A stretch of 64,000 bases of DNA from Azotobacter vinelandii CA (GCF_000380335.1 NC_021149.1:4020501-4084500), one strand, 5' to 3'. Counted from the first letter of the stretch, positions 45,007 through 54,760 are shown. Notes: generated by a model not told the origin, from the letters alone. Numbers and translations: made by a program.

Positions 45007-45408
45007 TCAGGCGTGGAAGACGGGGGGCGCGCGCGGATGCCCGACGCCGCGGCGGGGCGCGACCGGCAGCGGTTTCTCCGGCAACGGCAGGATGAAGGCC
45101 GGCGCGTAGTACGGCAGGCTGAGGTCGAGGGACAGGGCCAGCGGCGGATTGAGCGTCAGCAGTTCGCAATAGCCGCACAGCTCCAGGGCCGCCAGCCAGG
45201 CGAGTTCGCCATCGGCCGCCGGCGCATGGTGGTGGACGGCGGGCTCGGGTGCCTCGCCGCAGAAGGCGGAATCGCCCGCCACCGGCGACTGGACGACTTC
45301 CTGCGCCGGCAGGACGCGCAGGGCGGAATACAGGGGGCCGGCATGGATCATCAGCATGGCGAACAGGCCAAGCCAGATTCCTGCTGTCGTCCTGCCCTTG
45401 CGTGTCAC
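45007..45408 (-). CDS. DUF2946 family protein
   Basis: This 133-residue protein has one N-terminal membrane or signal segment (IWLGLFAMLMIHAG), a paired-cysteine region (LCGYCELL), a His cluster (VHHHAP) and a C-terminal basic tail. DUF2946 proteins accompany copper-handling genes and probably bind copper in the periplasm. The GTG at 45408 was chosen because AGGG lies about 8 bases upstream and the length then fits the family; an upstream ATG at 45543 would add an implausible N terminus. It probably shares a transcript with the copper receptor. Confidence 0.72.
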   Translation of the reverse strand: MTRKGRTTAGIWLGLFAMLMIHAGPLYSALRVLPAQEVVQSPVAGDSAFCGEAPEPAVHHHAPAADGELAWLAALELCGYCELLTLNPPLALSLDLSLPYYAPAFILPLPEKPLPVAPRRGVGHPRAPPVFHA

Positions 45409-45704
45409 CGGGATACCCTGCCGTACCGCCGGCCCCTCCGGCGTGGGAGGGGATGTTCGCACGAGCCGAGCATGACCGACCAGCGACAATACAGCGCAAG
45501 AGCGCGAAACAAACAACCCCAAGAACACGGGATTTTTACGCAATAAATACCCATTGATATCGATAAAAATAAATCAAATAACCAATTTTCAGACAAAGCT
45601 TGCAATCCATAAGATCAAGACTCTAGCGTACGCTCCACGAACGCTGCCCGGCCCCGCTTTTCCGGCCGGCCAATCAGAGCCGAGAACAGATTCAGGAAGT
45701 CGCC
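45409..45704. other. divergent intergenic region upstream of leuA
   Basis: These 296 bases separate the DUF2946/oprC genes (minus) from leuA (plus). Bases 45535-45620 are strongly AT-rich and must hold both promoters. No clear Fur box, leader peptide or attenuator is seen. Confidence 0.45.
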
Positions 45705-47378
45705 ATGCCCATGCTCAAAGATCCGTCGCAGAAATACCGCCCCTTCGCGCCGATCGCCCTGCGCGACCGCACCTGGCCGGACCGGGTGATCGACAAGGCG
45801 CCGCTCTGGCTGAGTACCGATTTGCGCGACGGCAACCAGTCGCTGATCGAGCCGATGGATGCCGCGAAGAAGATGCGCTTCTTCAAGACCCTGGTGCAGG
45901 TCGGCCTGAAAGAGATCGAGGTGGGCTTCCCGTCCGCCTCGCAGACCGATTTCGACTTCGTCCGCGAACTGATCGAGGGCGGCCACATCCCCGACGACGT
46001 AACCATCCAGGTGCTGACCCAGGCCCGCGACGACCTCATCGAGCGGACCTTCGAATCGCTGAAGGGTGCGAAGAAGGCCATCGTCCACTACTACAACGCC
46101 TGCGCGCCGAGCTTCCGGCGCATCGTGTTCGACCAGGACAAGGAAGGCGTCAAGCGGATCGCCGTCGCCGCCGGCCGGACCATCAAGCGCCTGGCCGCCG
46201 CCGCGCCGGAAACCCGGTGGGGCTTCGAGTATTCCCCCGAGGTGTTCAGCTCCACCGAGAGCGATTTCGCCGTCGAGGTGTGCAACGCGGTGGTCGAGGT
46301 GTTCCAGCCGACCCCGGCCAACCGCCTGATCCTCAACCTGCCGGCCACCATCGAATGCGCCACGCCGAACCACTACGCCGACCAGATCGAGTGGTTCTGC
46401 CGGCATGTCGACAGGCGCGACAGCGTCATCGTCAGTCTGCACACCCACAACGACCGCGGCACCGGCGTGGCCGCCAGCGAGCTGGGCCTGATGGCCGGCG
46501 CCGACCGCGTCGAGGGCTGCCTGTTCGGCAACGGCGAGCGTACCGGCAACGTCGACCTGGTGACCCTGGCGCTGAACCTCTACACCCAGGGCGTCGACCC
46601 CGGGCTGGACTTCTCCGACATCGACGCGGTGCGCAAGGTGGTCGAGGAATGCAACCAGTTGCCGGTACACCCGCGCCATCCCTACGTCGGCGACCTGGTG
46701 CACACCGCCTTCTCCGGCTCGCACCAGGACGCGATCCGCAAGGGCTTCGCCCAGCAGGACCCGGAGGGCGTCTGGGAGGTGCCCTATCTGCCGATCGACC
46801 CGGCCGACATCGGCCGCAGCTACGAGGCGGTGATCCGCGTCAACAGCCAGTCGGGCAAGGGCGGCATCGCCTACCTGCTCGAACAGGAGTACGGCATCAG
46901 CCTGCCGCGGCGCATGCAGATCGAGTTCAGCCAGGTGGTGCAGAAGGAGACCGATCGCCTCGGCCTGGAGATGAGCGCCGCGCAGATCCACGCGCTGCTC
47001 GAAGCCGAGTACCTGCGCGCCGAGACGCCCTACGCCTTGAAGGGCCATCGCCTGCAGGAGGAGAACGGTACCTGCGCGCTGGACGTGGAAGTCTTCGACA
47101 AGGGCGAGAGCCGCCATTGGCGCGGCATCGGCAAGGGCCCGCTGGAGGCGCTGGTCGCCTGCCTGCCGGTCCGCGTGGAGATCATGGACTACCACGAGCA
47201 CGCCATCGGCGCCGGCAGCCATGCCAGGGCCGCGGCCTACATCGAGCTGCGCCTCGACGGCCAGCGTTCGCTGCACGGCCTGGGCATCGACGAGAACCTG
47301 ACCACGGCGAGCATCCGCGCCCTGTTCAGTGCCCTCAACCGCGCCCTCGGCCAGCAGGCGTCGATCCGCGCGGCCTGA
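45705..47378 (+). CDS. leuA: 2-isopropylmalate synthase
   Basis: This enzyme condenses acetyl-CoA with 2-ketoisovalerate, the first committed step of leucine synthesis. The 557-residue form is the longer type typical of Pseudomonas. The TIM-barrel has [10 protein letters not shown] (39-47) with the catalytic Arg and metal Asp, and the metal histidines in [10 protein letters not shown]. The C-terminal LeuA dimer/regulatory domain (about 430-557) confers leucine feedback inhibition. AGGAAG lies upstream of the ATG. It stands alone, without leuB/C/D. Confidence 0.97.
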   Translation: MPMLKDPSQKYRPFAPIALRDRTWPDRVIDKAPLWLSTDLRDGNQSLIEPMDAAKKMRFFKTLVQVGLKEIEVGFPSASQTDFDFVRELIEGGHIPDDVTIQVLTQARDDLIERTFESLKGAKKAIVHYYNACAPSFRRIVFDQDKEGVKRIAVAAGRTIKRLAAAAPETRWGFEYSPEVFSSTESDFAVEVCNAVVEVFQPTPANRLILNLPATIECATPNHYADQIEWFCRHVDRRDSVIVSLHTHNDRGTGVAASELGLMAGADRVEGCLFGNGERTGNVDLVTLALNLYTQGVDPGLDFSDIDAVRKVVEECNQLPVHPRHPYVGDLVHTAFSGSHQDAIRKGFAQQDPEGVWEVPYLPIDPADIGRSYEAVIRVNSQSGKGGIAYLLEQEYGISLPRRMQIEFSQVVQKETDRLGLEMSAAQIHALLEAEYLRAETPYALKGHRLQEENGTCALDVEVFDKGESRHWRGIGKGPLEALVACLPVRVEIMDYHEHAIGAGSHARAAAYIELRLDGQRSLHGLGIDENLTTASIRALFSALNRALGQQASIRAA

Positions 47379-47391
47379 GTCTCCGCTGCCC

Positions 47392-47414
47392 CTCTCCCCG
47401 CCGGCCGGGGAGAG
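47392..47414 (+). terminator. probable leuA terminator
   Basis: The stem CTCTCCCC/GGGGAGAG with a GC-rich inner pairing lies 14 bases after the leuA stop. T-rich sequence follows only about 25 bases later, so confidence is moderate. Confidence 0.5.
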
Positions 47415-47568
47415 AGTCGGGTTACCCGCTCTTCCCCCGTTTTCTGCTTTCTTCGAGTTATACCGAACGCTTCTAACCAATCCGTGGTCGCCTGGATTTC
47501 TTTCCATAACCGGGTAACATTCGGCGCACCGGCATGGACGCTCGTACCAAATCAACCACGAGAGTCCC

Positions 47569-48264
47569 ATGCGCCGTTTCGTTCTTCCCCTGCTGCTGTT
47601 GCCCTTCACCTTCGTCCAGGCCGACGCCCCGCGCACCTTCCGCGAGGCGAAGAAGATCGCCTGGAAGATCTACGCCGAGCGCCCGGTGGACTTCTATTGC
47701 CAGTGCGCCTACCAGGGCAACCGCATCGACCAGAAAAGCTGCGGCTACCGGCCGCGCAAGGACGCCAACCGCGCCGGGCGCGTCGAGTGGGAGCACATAG
47801 TCCCGGCCTGGGTGATCGGCCACCAGCGCCAGTGCTGGCAGGACGGCGGACGCAAGAACTGCACGGAGAACGACCCGCTGTTCAGCCAGGCCGAGGCCGA
47901 CCTGCACAACCTGGTGCCGGTGGTCGGCGAGGTCAACGGCGACCGCAGCAACTTCGGCTTCGGCATGCTCACCGAGAAGCCCACCCAGTACGGCGCCTGT
48001 CCCTTCGTGGTCGACTTCAAGCAGCGCACCGCCATGCCGCCGGAATACACCCGCGGCGTCATCGCCCGCACCTACCTGTACATGAGCCAGCGCTACCGGC
48101 TGCGCCTGTCCCGGCAGGACCAGCGCCTCTACGACATCTGGAACCGTCAGTATCCGGTGAGCGAATGGGAACGCTGGCGCAACCAGCGCATCGCCTGCGC
48201 GCAGGGCAACGCCAACCCGTTGGTGGGCGAGGTCGACCTGCGCGCTTGCGCGAAGAAGAAGTAG
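47569..48264 (+). CDS. endA: endonuclease I
   Basis: This 231-residue periplasmic or secreted DNase has a signal peptide (MRRFVLPLLLLPFTFVQA). The EndA/NucM core includes the conserved cysteine region FYCQCAYQG, the beta-beta-alpha-metal motif VEWEHIVPAW and LHNLVPVVGEVNGDRSN, where Asn and metal contacts occur. It cuts double-stranded DNA nonspecifically. The length and cysteine pattern match the family. Confidence 0.95.
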   Translation: MRRFVLPLLLLPFTFVQADAPRTFREAKKIAWKIYAERPVDFYCQCAYQGNRIDQKSCGYRPRKDANRAGRVEWEHIVPAWVIGHQRQCWQDGGRKNCTENDPLFSQAEADLHNLVPVVGEVNGDRSNFGFGMLTEKPTQYGACPFVVDFKQRTAMPPEYTRGVIARTYLYMSQRYRLRLSRQDQRLYDIWNRQYPVSEWERWRNQRIACAQGNANPLVGEVDLRACAKKK

Positions 48265-48338
48265 CCGGCCGGCCCCTTGCCAGAGACGCGGCGGAATGCT
48301 AACTGTCGCGCTCCCCGACGACCCTGGCGAGGAGCGCC

Positions 48339-48974
48339 ATGCAACGGAACCGACTTCTTGCGATCCTCGGCCTGACCGTCCTGGCCGCCCTGCTCATCTC
48401 CGCCATCGCGCCCTACGACCGGGCCACCTGGCTGCTGGAAGTCGCCCCCGTGCTGATCGCCGCACCGCTGCTGGCCTGCACCCGCGAGCGCTTTCCGCTG
48501 ACCACCCTGCTCTACCTGCTGATCGCCGTCCACGCCCTGGTGCTGATCCTCGGCGGCGCCTATACCTACGCGCGGGTGCCGCCGGGCTTCTGGGTGCAGG
48601 AGCTGTTCGGCCTGAGCCGCAATCCCTACGACAAGCTCGGCCATTTCATGCAGGGCCTGGTGCCGGCGCTGCTGGCCCGCGAGATCCTGCTGCGCGGGCG
48701 CTTCCTGGCCAACGGGCGGATGCTGGCCTTCCTCAGCCTGTGCGTGGCGCTGGCGGTCAGCGCCTTCTACGAATTGATCGAATGGTGGGTGGCGCTGCTC
48801 GCCGGCCAGGGCGCGGTGGAATTCCTCGGCACCCAGGGCGATCCCTGGGACACCCAGTCGGACATCTTCCTCGCGCTGATCGGCGCCGGCACCGCCCTGC
48901 TCGGCCTCGGCCGCCTGCAGGACCGGCAGATCGACGAGCTGGAGCGCTCAGCGCATGGCCGAGGGCAGGCTTAG
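48339..48974 (+). CDS. DUF2238 (YjdF-like) membrane protein
   Basis: This 211-residue inner-membrane protein has about six hydrophobic segments and the family signature NPYDKLGHFMQG followed by SAFYELIEWW and GDPWDTQSDIFLALIGA. The function is unknown. The signature resembles membrane enzymes with His/Glu/Asp sites. Its 3' end overlaps the convergent flavin reductase gene by 27 bases. Confidence 0.88.
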   Translation: MQRNRLLAILGLTVLAALLISAIAPYDRATWLLEVAPVLIAAPLLACTRERFPLTTLLYLLIAVHALVLILGGAYTYARVPPGFWVQELFGLSRNPYDKLGHFMQGLVPALLAREILLRGRFLANGRMLAFLSLCVALAVSAFYELIEWWVALLAGQGAVEFLGTQGDPWDTQSDIFLALIGAGTALLGLGRLQDRQIDELERSAHGRGQA

Positions 48975-49481
48975 CTCCTCGCCGGCCACCATGAACTTGC
49001 CGAAGCCGCGGTGATGCAGGGTGCGCGGCGCGCTCACCGCGGGGTTGTGCCAGGCTTCCACCACTTCGAGGATGAAGAAGTTGTAGCCGCCGACCAGTTG
49101 GCGGTCGGTCACCCGGCATTCCAGATTGGCGTAGCACTCGGCCACCAGCGGCGCCGACACCTGCTTGGCCGGCCGCGCGGTCAGGCCGAAACGGGCGAAC
49201 TTGTCCAGTTCGCGCCCGGAGCAGTTGCCGCAGCCGACCACCTGTTCCGCCAGTTCTACCGTCGGGACGTTGAGCACGCACTGGCCGGTCTCGCTCAGCG
49301 CGGCGAAGGTGAAGTTCGCCGCGCTGACCACGCAGCCCACCAGCGGCGGTTCGAACTCCAGCATGCAGTGCCAGGACATCGGCATCAGATTGCCGCGCCC
49401 GGCGTGGCTGGTGCTGAGCAGCAGCACCGGCCCGGGCTCGAGGACGGCATAGACCTCGGCGAGGGGAAGCTGGACTTTCAT
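48948..49481 (-). CDS. flavin reductase-like FMN-binding protein
   Basis: This 177-residue protein has the flavin reductase-like split-barrel fold: PVLLLSTSHAGRGNLMPMSW, FEPPLVGCVVS and CVLNVPTVELAEQV. Such proteins bind FMN and reduce it or act as small oxidoreductases. The partner is unknown. It is convergent with and slightly overlaps the DUF2238 gene. Confidence 0.88.
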   Translation of the reverse strand: MKVQLPLAEVYAVLEPGPVLLLSTSHAGRGNLMPMSWHCMLEFEPPLVGCVVSAANFTFAALSETGQCVLNVPTVELAEQVVGCGNCSGRELDKFARFGLTARPAKQVSAPLVAECYANLECRVTDRQLVGGYNFFILEVVEAWHNPAVSAPRTLHHRGFGKFMVAGEELSLPSAMR

Positions 49482-49569
49482 GAAACTACTCCCGGACAGG
49501 AACGAATGGCGTCCCCATCAACCATAGTCCCATCCGGGAGCGTGCGAGAGCCCTCTCTTGAACGACACC

Positions 49570-49761
49570 ATGGCGGCACGGGACGAAACGCGCTGGCTTC
49601 TCTACCGTATCGACGACAACGGCAACGAAGTGGCGATGCGCCGCTTCGCCGAACGCGCCGAGGCCGAGGCGCTGATGCGCGAGTACGAACGGCGCGGCCA
49701 CAAGCAGGCCTATCTGGTGCGCGAGGAACGCCTGGCGCCCGGCGAGGCGCGGGAAGCCTGA
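49570..49761 (+). CDS. small conserved hypothetical protein
   Basis: This 63-residue protein reads MAARDETRWLLYRIDDNGNE, then a charged helix rich in Glu/Arg and RRGHKQAYLVREERL. The pattern resembles short SPOR-like hypothetical proteins common in Pseudomonas. A TTG four codons upstream (49558) is an alternative start. The function is unknown. Confidence 0.65.
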   Translation: MAARDETRWLLYRIDDNGNEVAMRRFAERAEAEALMREYERRGHKQAYLVREERLAPGEAREA

Positions 49762-49769
49762 CGCACGGC

Positions 49770-50564
49770 TCAGCCCTTCAGTTCGAAGTCGTCCGCGTCG
49801 CGCCAGGCCGGGAAACGCGCGCGGAATTTGGCCAGGGCCTGGGCCGGGAGCGTGACCCGGAACACGCCGTCGTCCTCGCCCGCGGCCAGCAGCGGTTCGC
49901 CCTGGAAGTCGAGCACCTGGCTGTCGCCGGCGTGCGGATAGCCATTACCGTCGGCGCCGACGCGGTTGACCGCCGCGACGAAGCACAGGTTTTCGATGGC
50001 GCGCGCCGGTAGCAGGCGGTTCCAGGCGTTGCGCCGGGCCGCCGGCCAACTGGCGATGTAGAGCAAGAGGTCGGTGTCGTGGGGATCGCGGCTCCACACC
50101 GGGAAGCGCAGGTCGTAGCAGACCAGCGGACGCACGTGCCAACCCTTGAGTTCGAGCAGCACGCGCTCCTGTCCAGCGGCGTAGTGCTCGTGCTCGCCGG
50201 CCATGCGGAACAGGTGGCGCTTGTCGTAGTGGGCGCAACTGCCATCGGGGCGCGCCCAGTACAGACGGTTGCGGTAGCTGCCGTCGCCGGCGCGGGTGAT
50301 GACGCTGCCGACCACCACCGCGCTCAAGCGCGCGGCCTGCGCCAGCAGCCAGGCGCGGCTCGGGCCGTCCTCTTCCTCGGCCAGCGCCGCGGCGTCCATG
50401 GAGAAGCCGGTGCTGAACATCTCCGGCAGGATCACCAGATCGGCGCCGGCGGCCCGCTCCAGCAGCGCGCCAAAGTGGGCGTGGTTGGCGGCGGGGTCCT
50501 GCCAGACCGGGGCGGTTTGCACCAGGGCCAGCGTCAGGTCGGGCAAGGCGGTCAGGTCACGCAT
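49770..50564 (-). CDS. carbon-nitrogen hydrolase (omega-amidase, YafV-like)
   Basis: This 264-residue nitrilase-superfamily enzyme has the complete triad: Glu in LVILPEMFSTGF, Lys in HYDKRHLF and Cys in PLVCYDLRFPVW. YafV/Nit2-type omega-amidases hydrolyse 2-oxosuccinamate or alpha-ketoglutaramate and alpha-keto-gamma-methylthiobutyrate-linked intermediates of glutamine transaminase K pathways. The neighbouring methionine aminotransferase supports a role in that methionine-salvage-related cycle. The ATG at 50564 gives MRDLTALPDLTLALVQTAP. Confidence 0.9.
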   Translation of the reverse strand: MRDLTALPDLTLALVQTAPVWQDPAANHAHFGALLERAAGADLVILPEMFSTGFSMDAAALAEEEDGPSRAWLLAQAARLSAVVVGSVITRAGDGSYRNRLYWARPDGSCAHYDKRHLFRMAGEHEHYAAGQERVLLELKGWHVRPLVCYDLRFPVWSRDPHDTDLLLYIASWPAARRNAWNRLLPARAIENLCFVAAVNRVGADGNGYPHAGDSQVLDFQGEPLLAAGEDDGVFRVTLPAQALAKFRARFPAWRDADDFELKG

Positions 50565-50700
50565 GGGAAGCCTCCACAAATCCTTGGTCGTCGGACAGAC
50601 GTGGGGTGGATGGCCACCCCGTGGAAAACGCGCGCGGCGATTGCTCGCCAGGGGGCTCGACGGTGGATGACGCTGCGCGGTCATCCATCCTGCGGGCCGT

Positions 50701-51000
50701 TAGGGCGTGTCATCAATTGTTTCCCCGGTTGCGTTGCTGCCGGAAATGGGGCCAGGCCGGGCCGCGTTCGGCAAGGCGCAGCCTGTAGGCAATGGTCATT
50801 CCCTTGCCAAAGGCTGCAACGCCGCATGGCCCCATTTCCGGCGCAACCTAGGCGGCCCCACCCGCAGGGACGGGCCTGTTTTGGCACAGCGCGGCGTTGC
50901 TCGTCGTTCGTTTGGAATGACCAAACTTCCCTCCTCGCGCCTTGCCCTGTGCCAAAACAGGCTCCGTCGCAACGCGGGAAACAATTGATGACACGCCCTA
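50701..51000. mobile_element. 300-bp MITE-like element with perfect 25-bp terminal inverted repeats
   Basis: The ends are TAGGGCGTGTCATCAATTG (plus TTTCCC) at 50701-50725 and its exact complement at 50976-51000. The outermost TA on both sides fits TA target duplication, as for IS630/mariner-type transposons. Inside are nested palindromes: GGAAATGGGGCCA with TGGCCCCATTTCC, and GCAGCC with GGCTGC. There is no transposase frame. The right end supplies the TAG stop of the aminotransferase gene. The core resembles the element at 58104-58289. Confidence 0.85.
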
Positions 51001-52146
51001 GACCCGGCACAGCCTCTCGGCGGCCTGGCGCAGGGTCTCCTCGCGCTTGGCGAAGCAGAAGCGCACCAGGCGCAGGCCGGCCGGCGGGCTCTGGTAGAAC
51101 ACCGACACCGGGATGGTCGCCACGCCATGCTCGCGGGTCAGCCACAGGGACATCTCGACGTCGTCGAGGTCGTCGCGGATCGCCGAGTAGTCGGCGAGCT
51201 GGAAATAGGTACCGGGCGCGCGGGTGAAGGTGAAGCGCGAGCCGGCCAGCAGGTCGCAGAACAGGTCGCGCTTGGCCTGGTAGAAGATCGGCAGTTCGTC
51301 GACGTGTTCCGGACAGGCGGCCATGTAGTCGGCCAGCGCCCACTGCAGCGGGCTGACGCCGCAGAAGGTGATGAACTGGTGGACCTTGCGCAACTCGGCG
51401 CTCAACGCCGGCGGCGCCACCACGTAGCCGGTCTTCCAACCGGTGACGTGGTAGGTCTTGCCGAAGGAACTGACCACGAAAGCGCGCGCATAGAGTTCCT
51501 CGTGGGCCAGCACGCTGGCATGGCGCACGCCGTCGTAGATCAGGTGCTCGTAGACCTCGTCGCTGACCAGATAGATGTCGAAGCCGCGGATCAGCCGGGC
51601 CAACTGCTCCAGTTCGTCGCGGGAGAGCAGCGCGCCGCTGGGGTTGTGCGGGCTGTTGAGGATGATCAGCCGGGTGCGCGGGCTGAGGGCGTCGGCCAGG
51701 CGCTGCCAGTCGATGGAGAAATCCGGCAGGGCCAGCGGCACGTGCACGCAGCGCCCGCCGGCCAGTTCCACCGAGGGCTCGTAGCTGTCGTAGCAGGGGT
51801 CGAGGACTATCACCTCGTCGCCCGGCCGGACCAGCGCCTGCACCGCGCAGAAAATCGCCTCGGTGGCGCCGGGGGTGATGGTGATTTCCTCGTCCATGTC
51901 CACCTGGCGGCCGTAGCTGCGGGCGATCTTCCGCGCGACCTGTTCGCGCAGCGCCGGCAGGCCGGTCATCGGCGCATACTGGTTGTGCCCGGCCATCACA
52001 TGGTGGCCGACCGCCTCGCGCAGCGCCTGCGGGCCGTCGAAATCCGGAAAGCCCTGGGACAGGTTGATGGCGCCGGTCTGCGCGGCGAGCTGGGACATGG
52101 TGGTGAAGATGGTGGTGCCGACGTTGGGCAGTTTGCTTTGGATCAT
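50998..52146 (-). CDS. methionine aminotransferase (YbdL-like, PLP fold type I)
   Basis: This 382-residue aminotransferase is closest in style to YbdL-type enzymes acting on methionine and other neutral or aromatic amino acids. The PLP-lysine motif is VVSSFGKTYHVTGWKTGY. The Asn/Asp contacts are NSPHNPSGALLSRDEL and SDEVYEHLIYDG, and a C-terminal RLVRFCFAKREETL carries the carboxylate Arg. The stop codon TAG overlaps the terminal TA of the MITE-like element, so the original 3' end may have been trimmed or reset by insertion. It pairs functionally with the omega-amidase upstream in coordinates. Confidence 0.92.
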   Translation of the reverse strand: MIQSKLPNVGTTIFTTMSQLAAQTGAINLSQGFPDFDGPQALREAVGHHVMAGHNQYAPMTGLPALREQVARKIARSYGRQVDMDEEITITPGATEAIFCAVQALVRPGDEVIVLDPCYDSYEPSVELAGGRCVHVPLALPDFSIDWQRLADALSPRTRLIILNSPHNPSGALLSRDELEQLARLIRGFDIYLVSDEVYEHLIYDGVRHASVLAHEELYARAFVVSSFGKTYHVTGWKTGYVVAPPALSAELRKVHQFITFCGVSPLQWALADYMAACPEHVDELPIFYQAKRDLFCDLLAGSRFTFTRAPGTYFQLADYSAIRDDLDDVEMSLWLTREHGVATIPVSVFYQSPPAGLRLVRFCFAKREETLRQAAERLCRV

Positions 52147-52256
52147 GGCCTGGGATTCACGGGCAAGCGACGGGCGAAGTCGCGAGCATAGCCGATGAGT
52201 CCGCCTCCCAGAAAGCGAACGTCAGGCCCCATGGCAGCGGATTTCCGATGCTCCCC

Positions 52257-52339
52257 CGTAGGAGCGGACTCGTTCGCGACCGGAGTGGATATGGGGCTTC
52301 GGGCGTGACCCCGGTCGCGGATGAATCCGCTCCTGCACA
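52257..52339. repeat. inverted REP pair (BIME-like)
   Basis: Two REP units face each other: GTAGGAGCGGACTCGTTCG at 52258-52276 and the inverted CGGATGAATCCGCTCCTGC at 52318-52336, with a GGGGCTTCGGGCGTGACCCC-type central hairpin between. They match the units at 16.1 kb. Confidence 0.8.
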
Positions 52340-52360
52340 AGCCGTCCCTGGCTCGCGGCC

Positions 52361-54760
52361 TCAGAAGTCCCAGCGGGTGGTCAGCATCATGTTGCGCGGT
52401 TCGCCATAGGCCTTGGTGCTGTAGAAACCGATGTTGGTGTAGTAGTACTTGTCGAACAGATTGTTGATGTTGAGGGTGGTGGAAAGGTTTTCGGTCACCT
52501 GGTAACGGCCCATGAGATTCACCAGCCAGTAGGCTTCCTGGTGGTACTGTTCCGCCGCGTAGTCCTTGGCCGGGTTGCTGACCTCCATCCAGGTGGTGCC
52601 CTGGTAGGTGGCCCCACCGCCGACGGTGAACTGGTTCAGCCGGCCGGGCAGCCGGTAGGTGGTGTAGACCTTGAACAGGTGTTCCGGCTCCTCGGTGGTG
52701 ATCTTCTTGTTGTCGTCGTCCCGGCGGATGGTCTTGTAGGTGTAGCCGGCCTGGATGTTCCAGCCCGGCGCCAGTTCGCCGGAAATCTCCGCCTCGATGC
52801 CCTTGGTCTTGGCCTTCAGGCCCTCGTAGACGTCCTGGTTGGTTTCGTAGTCGTAGCCGGCCCATTCGGGGCGGTCGTCCTCGCGGATCTCGAAGTAGGC
52901 CAGGCTGGCGTTGAGGCGCCCCTTGAACCATTCGCCCTTGATCCCGGCCTCGTAGCTGTCGCCCTCGTCGGGTTCGAGCAGGCTGCCGCTGCTGTCCTTG
53001 TAGCTGTTCGGCAGGAAGATGCTGGTGTAGCTGGCATAGAGCGACCAGGTGTCGTTCAGGTCGTAGGTGATGCCGGCGAAGGGCACCACCTTGCCGGAGT
53101 CGCGGGCGTGGCTGTCGCGGCTGAGGTGGTAGTCGGTGACGCGGCCGCCGAGGATCAGGGCGAGATCGTCGGTCGGCCTGAAGCGTGCGGTGAAATAGAG
53201 CGCCCGCTGGTTGGTGAGTTCGTCCTGGCGGGCGCTGATCGCGCCCCAGTCCGGCTCGGGAATGTTGCCGTCGGCCCTGTAGAAGTTTTCGACCAGACCG
53301 CCGTTCTCGGCGCTGTAGCCGTAGTAGGACTTGCCTTTCCAGTGGGTCCGGTAGGCGCTGGCGCCGACCACCAGTTCGTGTTCGCGCCCCAGCCACTGGA
53401 AGGGGCCGCTGGCATAGACCTCGATGGCGTGGTTGACGGTGTCGCCCCGGTACTGGCCGGCGGTCAGCGAGGTCCGGTAGCCGTTGTCCACGTCCGGGCT
53501 GCTCAGCATGGAGCCGAGCTTGGCGTCGTAGCCGTTGACCTGATAGTTGTACTGGCCCCGGCCCACCCAGCCGTTGGAGAAATTGTGCTCCAACTGGGTG
53601 AAGAAGGTCCGCGTGTACTGCTCCCAGCGGCTCCAGTCCGCCCCCGGATTGAACGAGCGGGAAACGCTGACTTCGTCGCCCTTGCTGTCGAAGATGGGCA
53701 CGCCGCCCCAACTGGAGCCCTTCGGCTTGTTGTCCTGGTAGTCGAAGCCGAGCGTCAGCAGAGTTTCCGACGTCAGGTCCATTTCCAGGATGCCGTAATA
53801 CACGCTGGTGTTGCGGTCGTAGTGGTCCTGGAAGGATTTCTTGTCCTGGTAGGCGGCCACCGCACGGCCGCGGACGCTGCCGCTGGCGTTGAGCGAGCCG
53901 CTCACGTCCCACTCGGTGCGGTAGTTGTCCCAGGAGCCGGCCTCGCCGGTGATGTGGGCCTGGAACTCGTAGGTCGGTTTCTTGCGCACGAAGTTCAGCG
54001 TCGCGCCGGCTCCGCCGGCGCCGGTGACCAGACCCGTGGCGCCCTTGAGCACCTCGATGCGGTCGTAGATCGCCATGTCGCTCAAGGTGTTGCCCGAGGA
54101 ATAGGCGGCGTTGCGCATCATCGGGATGCCGTCGTACTGAAAGTTGGTGATCGGAAAACCCCGCGAGTAGTACTGCGACCGCTCGCTGTCGAGACCGCCC
54201 ACGGTGACGCCCGGCGCGTGCTGCAGCACCTCGTCGATGTTGGTGAGGTTGAAGTCGTCCATGTGCTGGCGGGTCACCACGGTGACGGTCTGCGGCGTTT
54301 CGCGCGGGCTCAGTACCAGGCGGGTGGCGGTGGCGATGGTGCCGGGGGTGTAGGATTTCGACGTCTCGGTGATGGTGCCGAGCTGGTTGTCGACCACGGT
54401 CATGACATCCAGCCCCATTGCCTCCCCGGCGGCCTGGGCAAAAACCACGTAACTGCCGTCATCCGTTTTGCGCATCGCCAGGTTCGAGCCGCCGAGCAGG
54501 CGCTGCAGGGCCTGTTCGACGGTCAGCGACCCATGCAGCGCCGGAGCGCTGTGGCCTTCGGCGATATCGGTGGCGAACAGGATGCGCCGGCCGGTCTGTC
54601 CCGCCAGGGCGTTGAGCGCCTGGTCGAGCGCCTGGGCCGGGATGTCGAGCGTGTACGCCACTTCTTGCGCATACACGGCGGAAGCCAGCAACAGGCTGGC
54701 GGTGAGCAGGCTCAGGCGCCCCTGTTGTCGTGGATGTCGTTGCGATAGCGCCTTGCCCAT
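52361..54760 (-). CDS. FpvA/FecA-type TonB-dependent siderophore receptor with signalling domain
   Basis: This 799-residue receptor has a signal peptide (to about residue 32, ASAVYAQ) and an N-terminal STN signalling domain (YTLDIPAQALDQALNALAGQ). A plug (PRETPQTVTVVTRQHMDDFN, YSRGFPITNFQYDGIP, DRIEVLKGATGLVTG) and a barrel ending LTTRWDF follow. It imports a ferric siderophore and signals to the anti-sigma FecR-like protein encoded just upstream. The ATG at 54760 has GGGGGA 5-6 bases before it. A Fur box lies about 80 bases upstream. Confidence 0.93.
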   Translation of the reverse strand: MGKALSQRHPRQQGRLSLLTASLLLASAVYAQEVAYTLDIPAQALDQALNALAGQTGRRILFATDIAEGHSAPALHGSLTVEQALQRLLGGSNLAMRKTDDGSYVVFAQAAGEAMGLDVMTVVDNQLGTITETSKSYTPGTIATATRLVLSPRETPQTVTVVTRQHMDDFNLTNIDEVLQHAPGVTVGGLDSERSQYYSRGFPITNFQYDGIPMMRNAAYSSGNTLSDMAIYDRIEVLKGATGLVTGAGGAGATLNFVRKKPTYEFQAHITGEAGSWDNYRTEWDVSGSLNASGSVRGRAVAAYQDKKSFQDHYDRNTSVYYGILEMDLTSETLLTLGFDYQDNKPKGSSWGGVPIFDSKGDEVSVSRSFNPGADWSRWEQYTRTFFTQLEHNFSNGWVGRGQYNYQVNGYDAKLGSMLSSPDVDNGYRTSLTAGQYRGDTVNHAIEVYASGPFQWLGREHELVVGASAYRTHWKGKSYYGYSAENGGLVENFYRADGNIPEPDWGAISARQDELTNQRALYFTARFRPTDDLALILGGRVTDYHLSRDSHARDSGKVVPFAGITYDLNDTWSLYASYTSIFLPNSYKDSSGSLLEPDEGDSYEAGIKGEWFKGRLNASLAYFEIREDDRPEWAGYDYETNQDVYEGLKAKTKGIEAEISGELAPGWNIQAGYTYKTIRRDDDNKKITTEEPEHLFKVYTTYRLPGRLNQFTVGGGATYQGTTWMEVSNPAKDYAAEQYHQEAYWLVNLMGRYQVTENLSTTLNINNLFDKYYYTNIGFYSTKAYGEPRNMMLTTRWDF

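Noticed and set aside
45409-45704. A leucine attenuator or leader peptide before leuA
   Set aside because: No short frame with a leucine run and no terminator/antiterminator pair is visible.
50701-51000. A complete insertion sequence
   Set aside because: Terminal repeats are perfect but the interior has no transposase frame, so it can only be a non-autonomous element.
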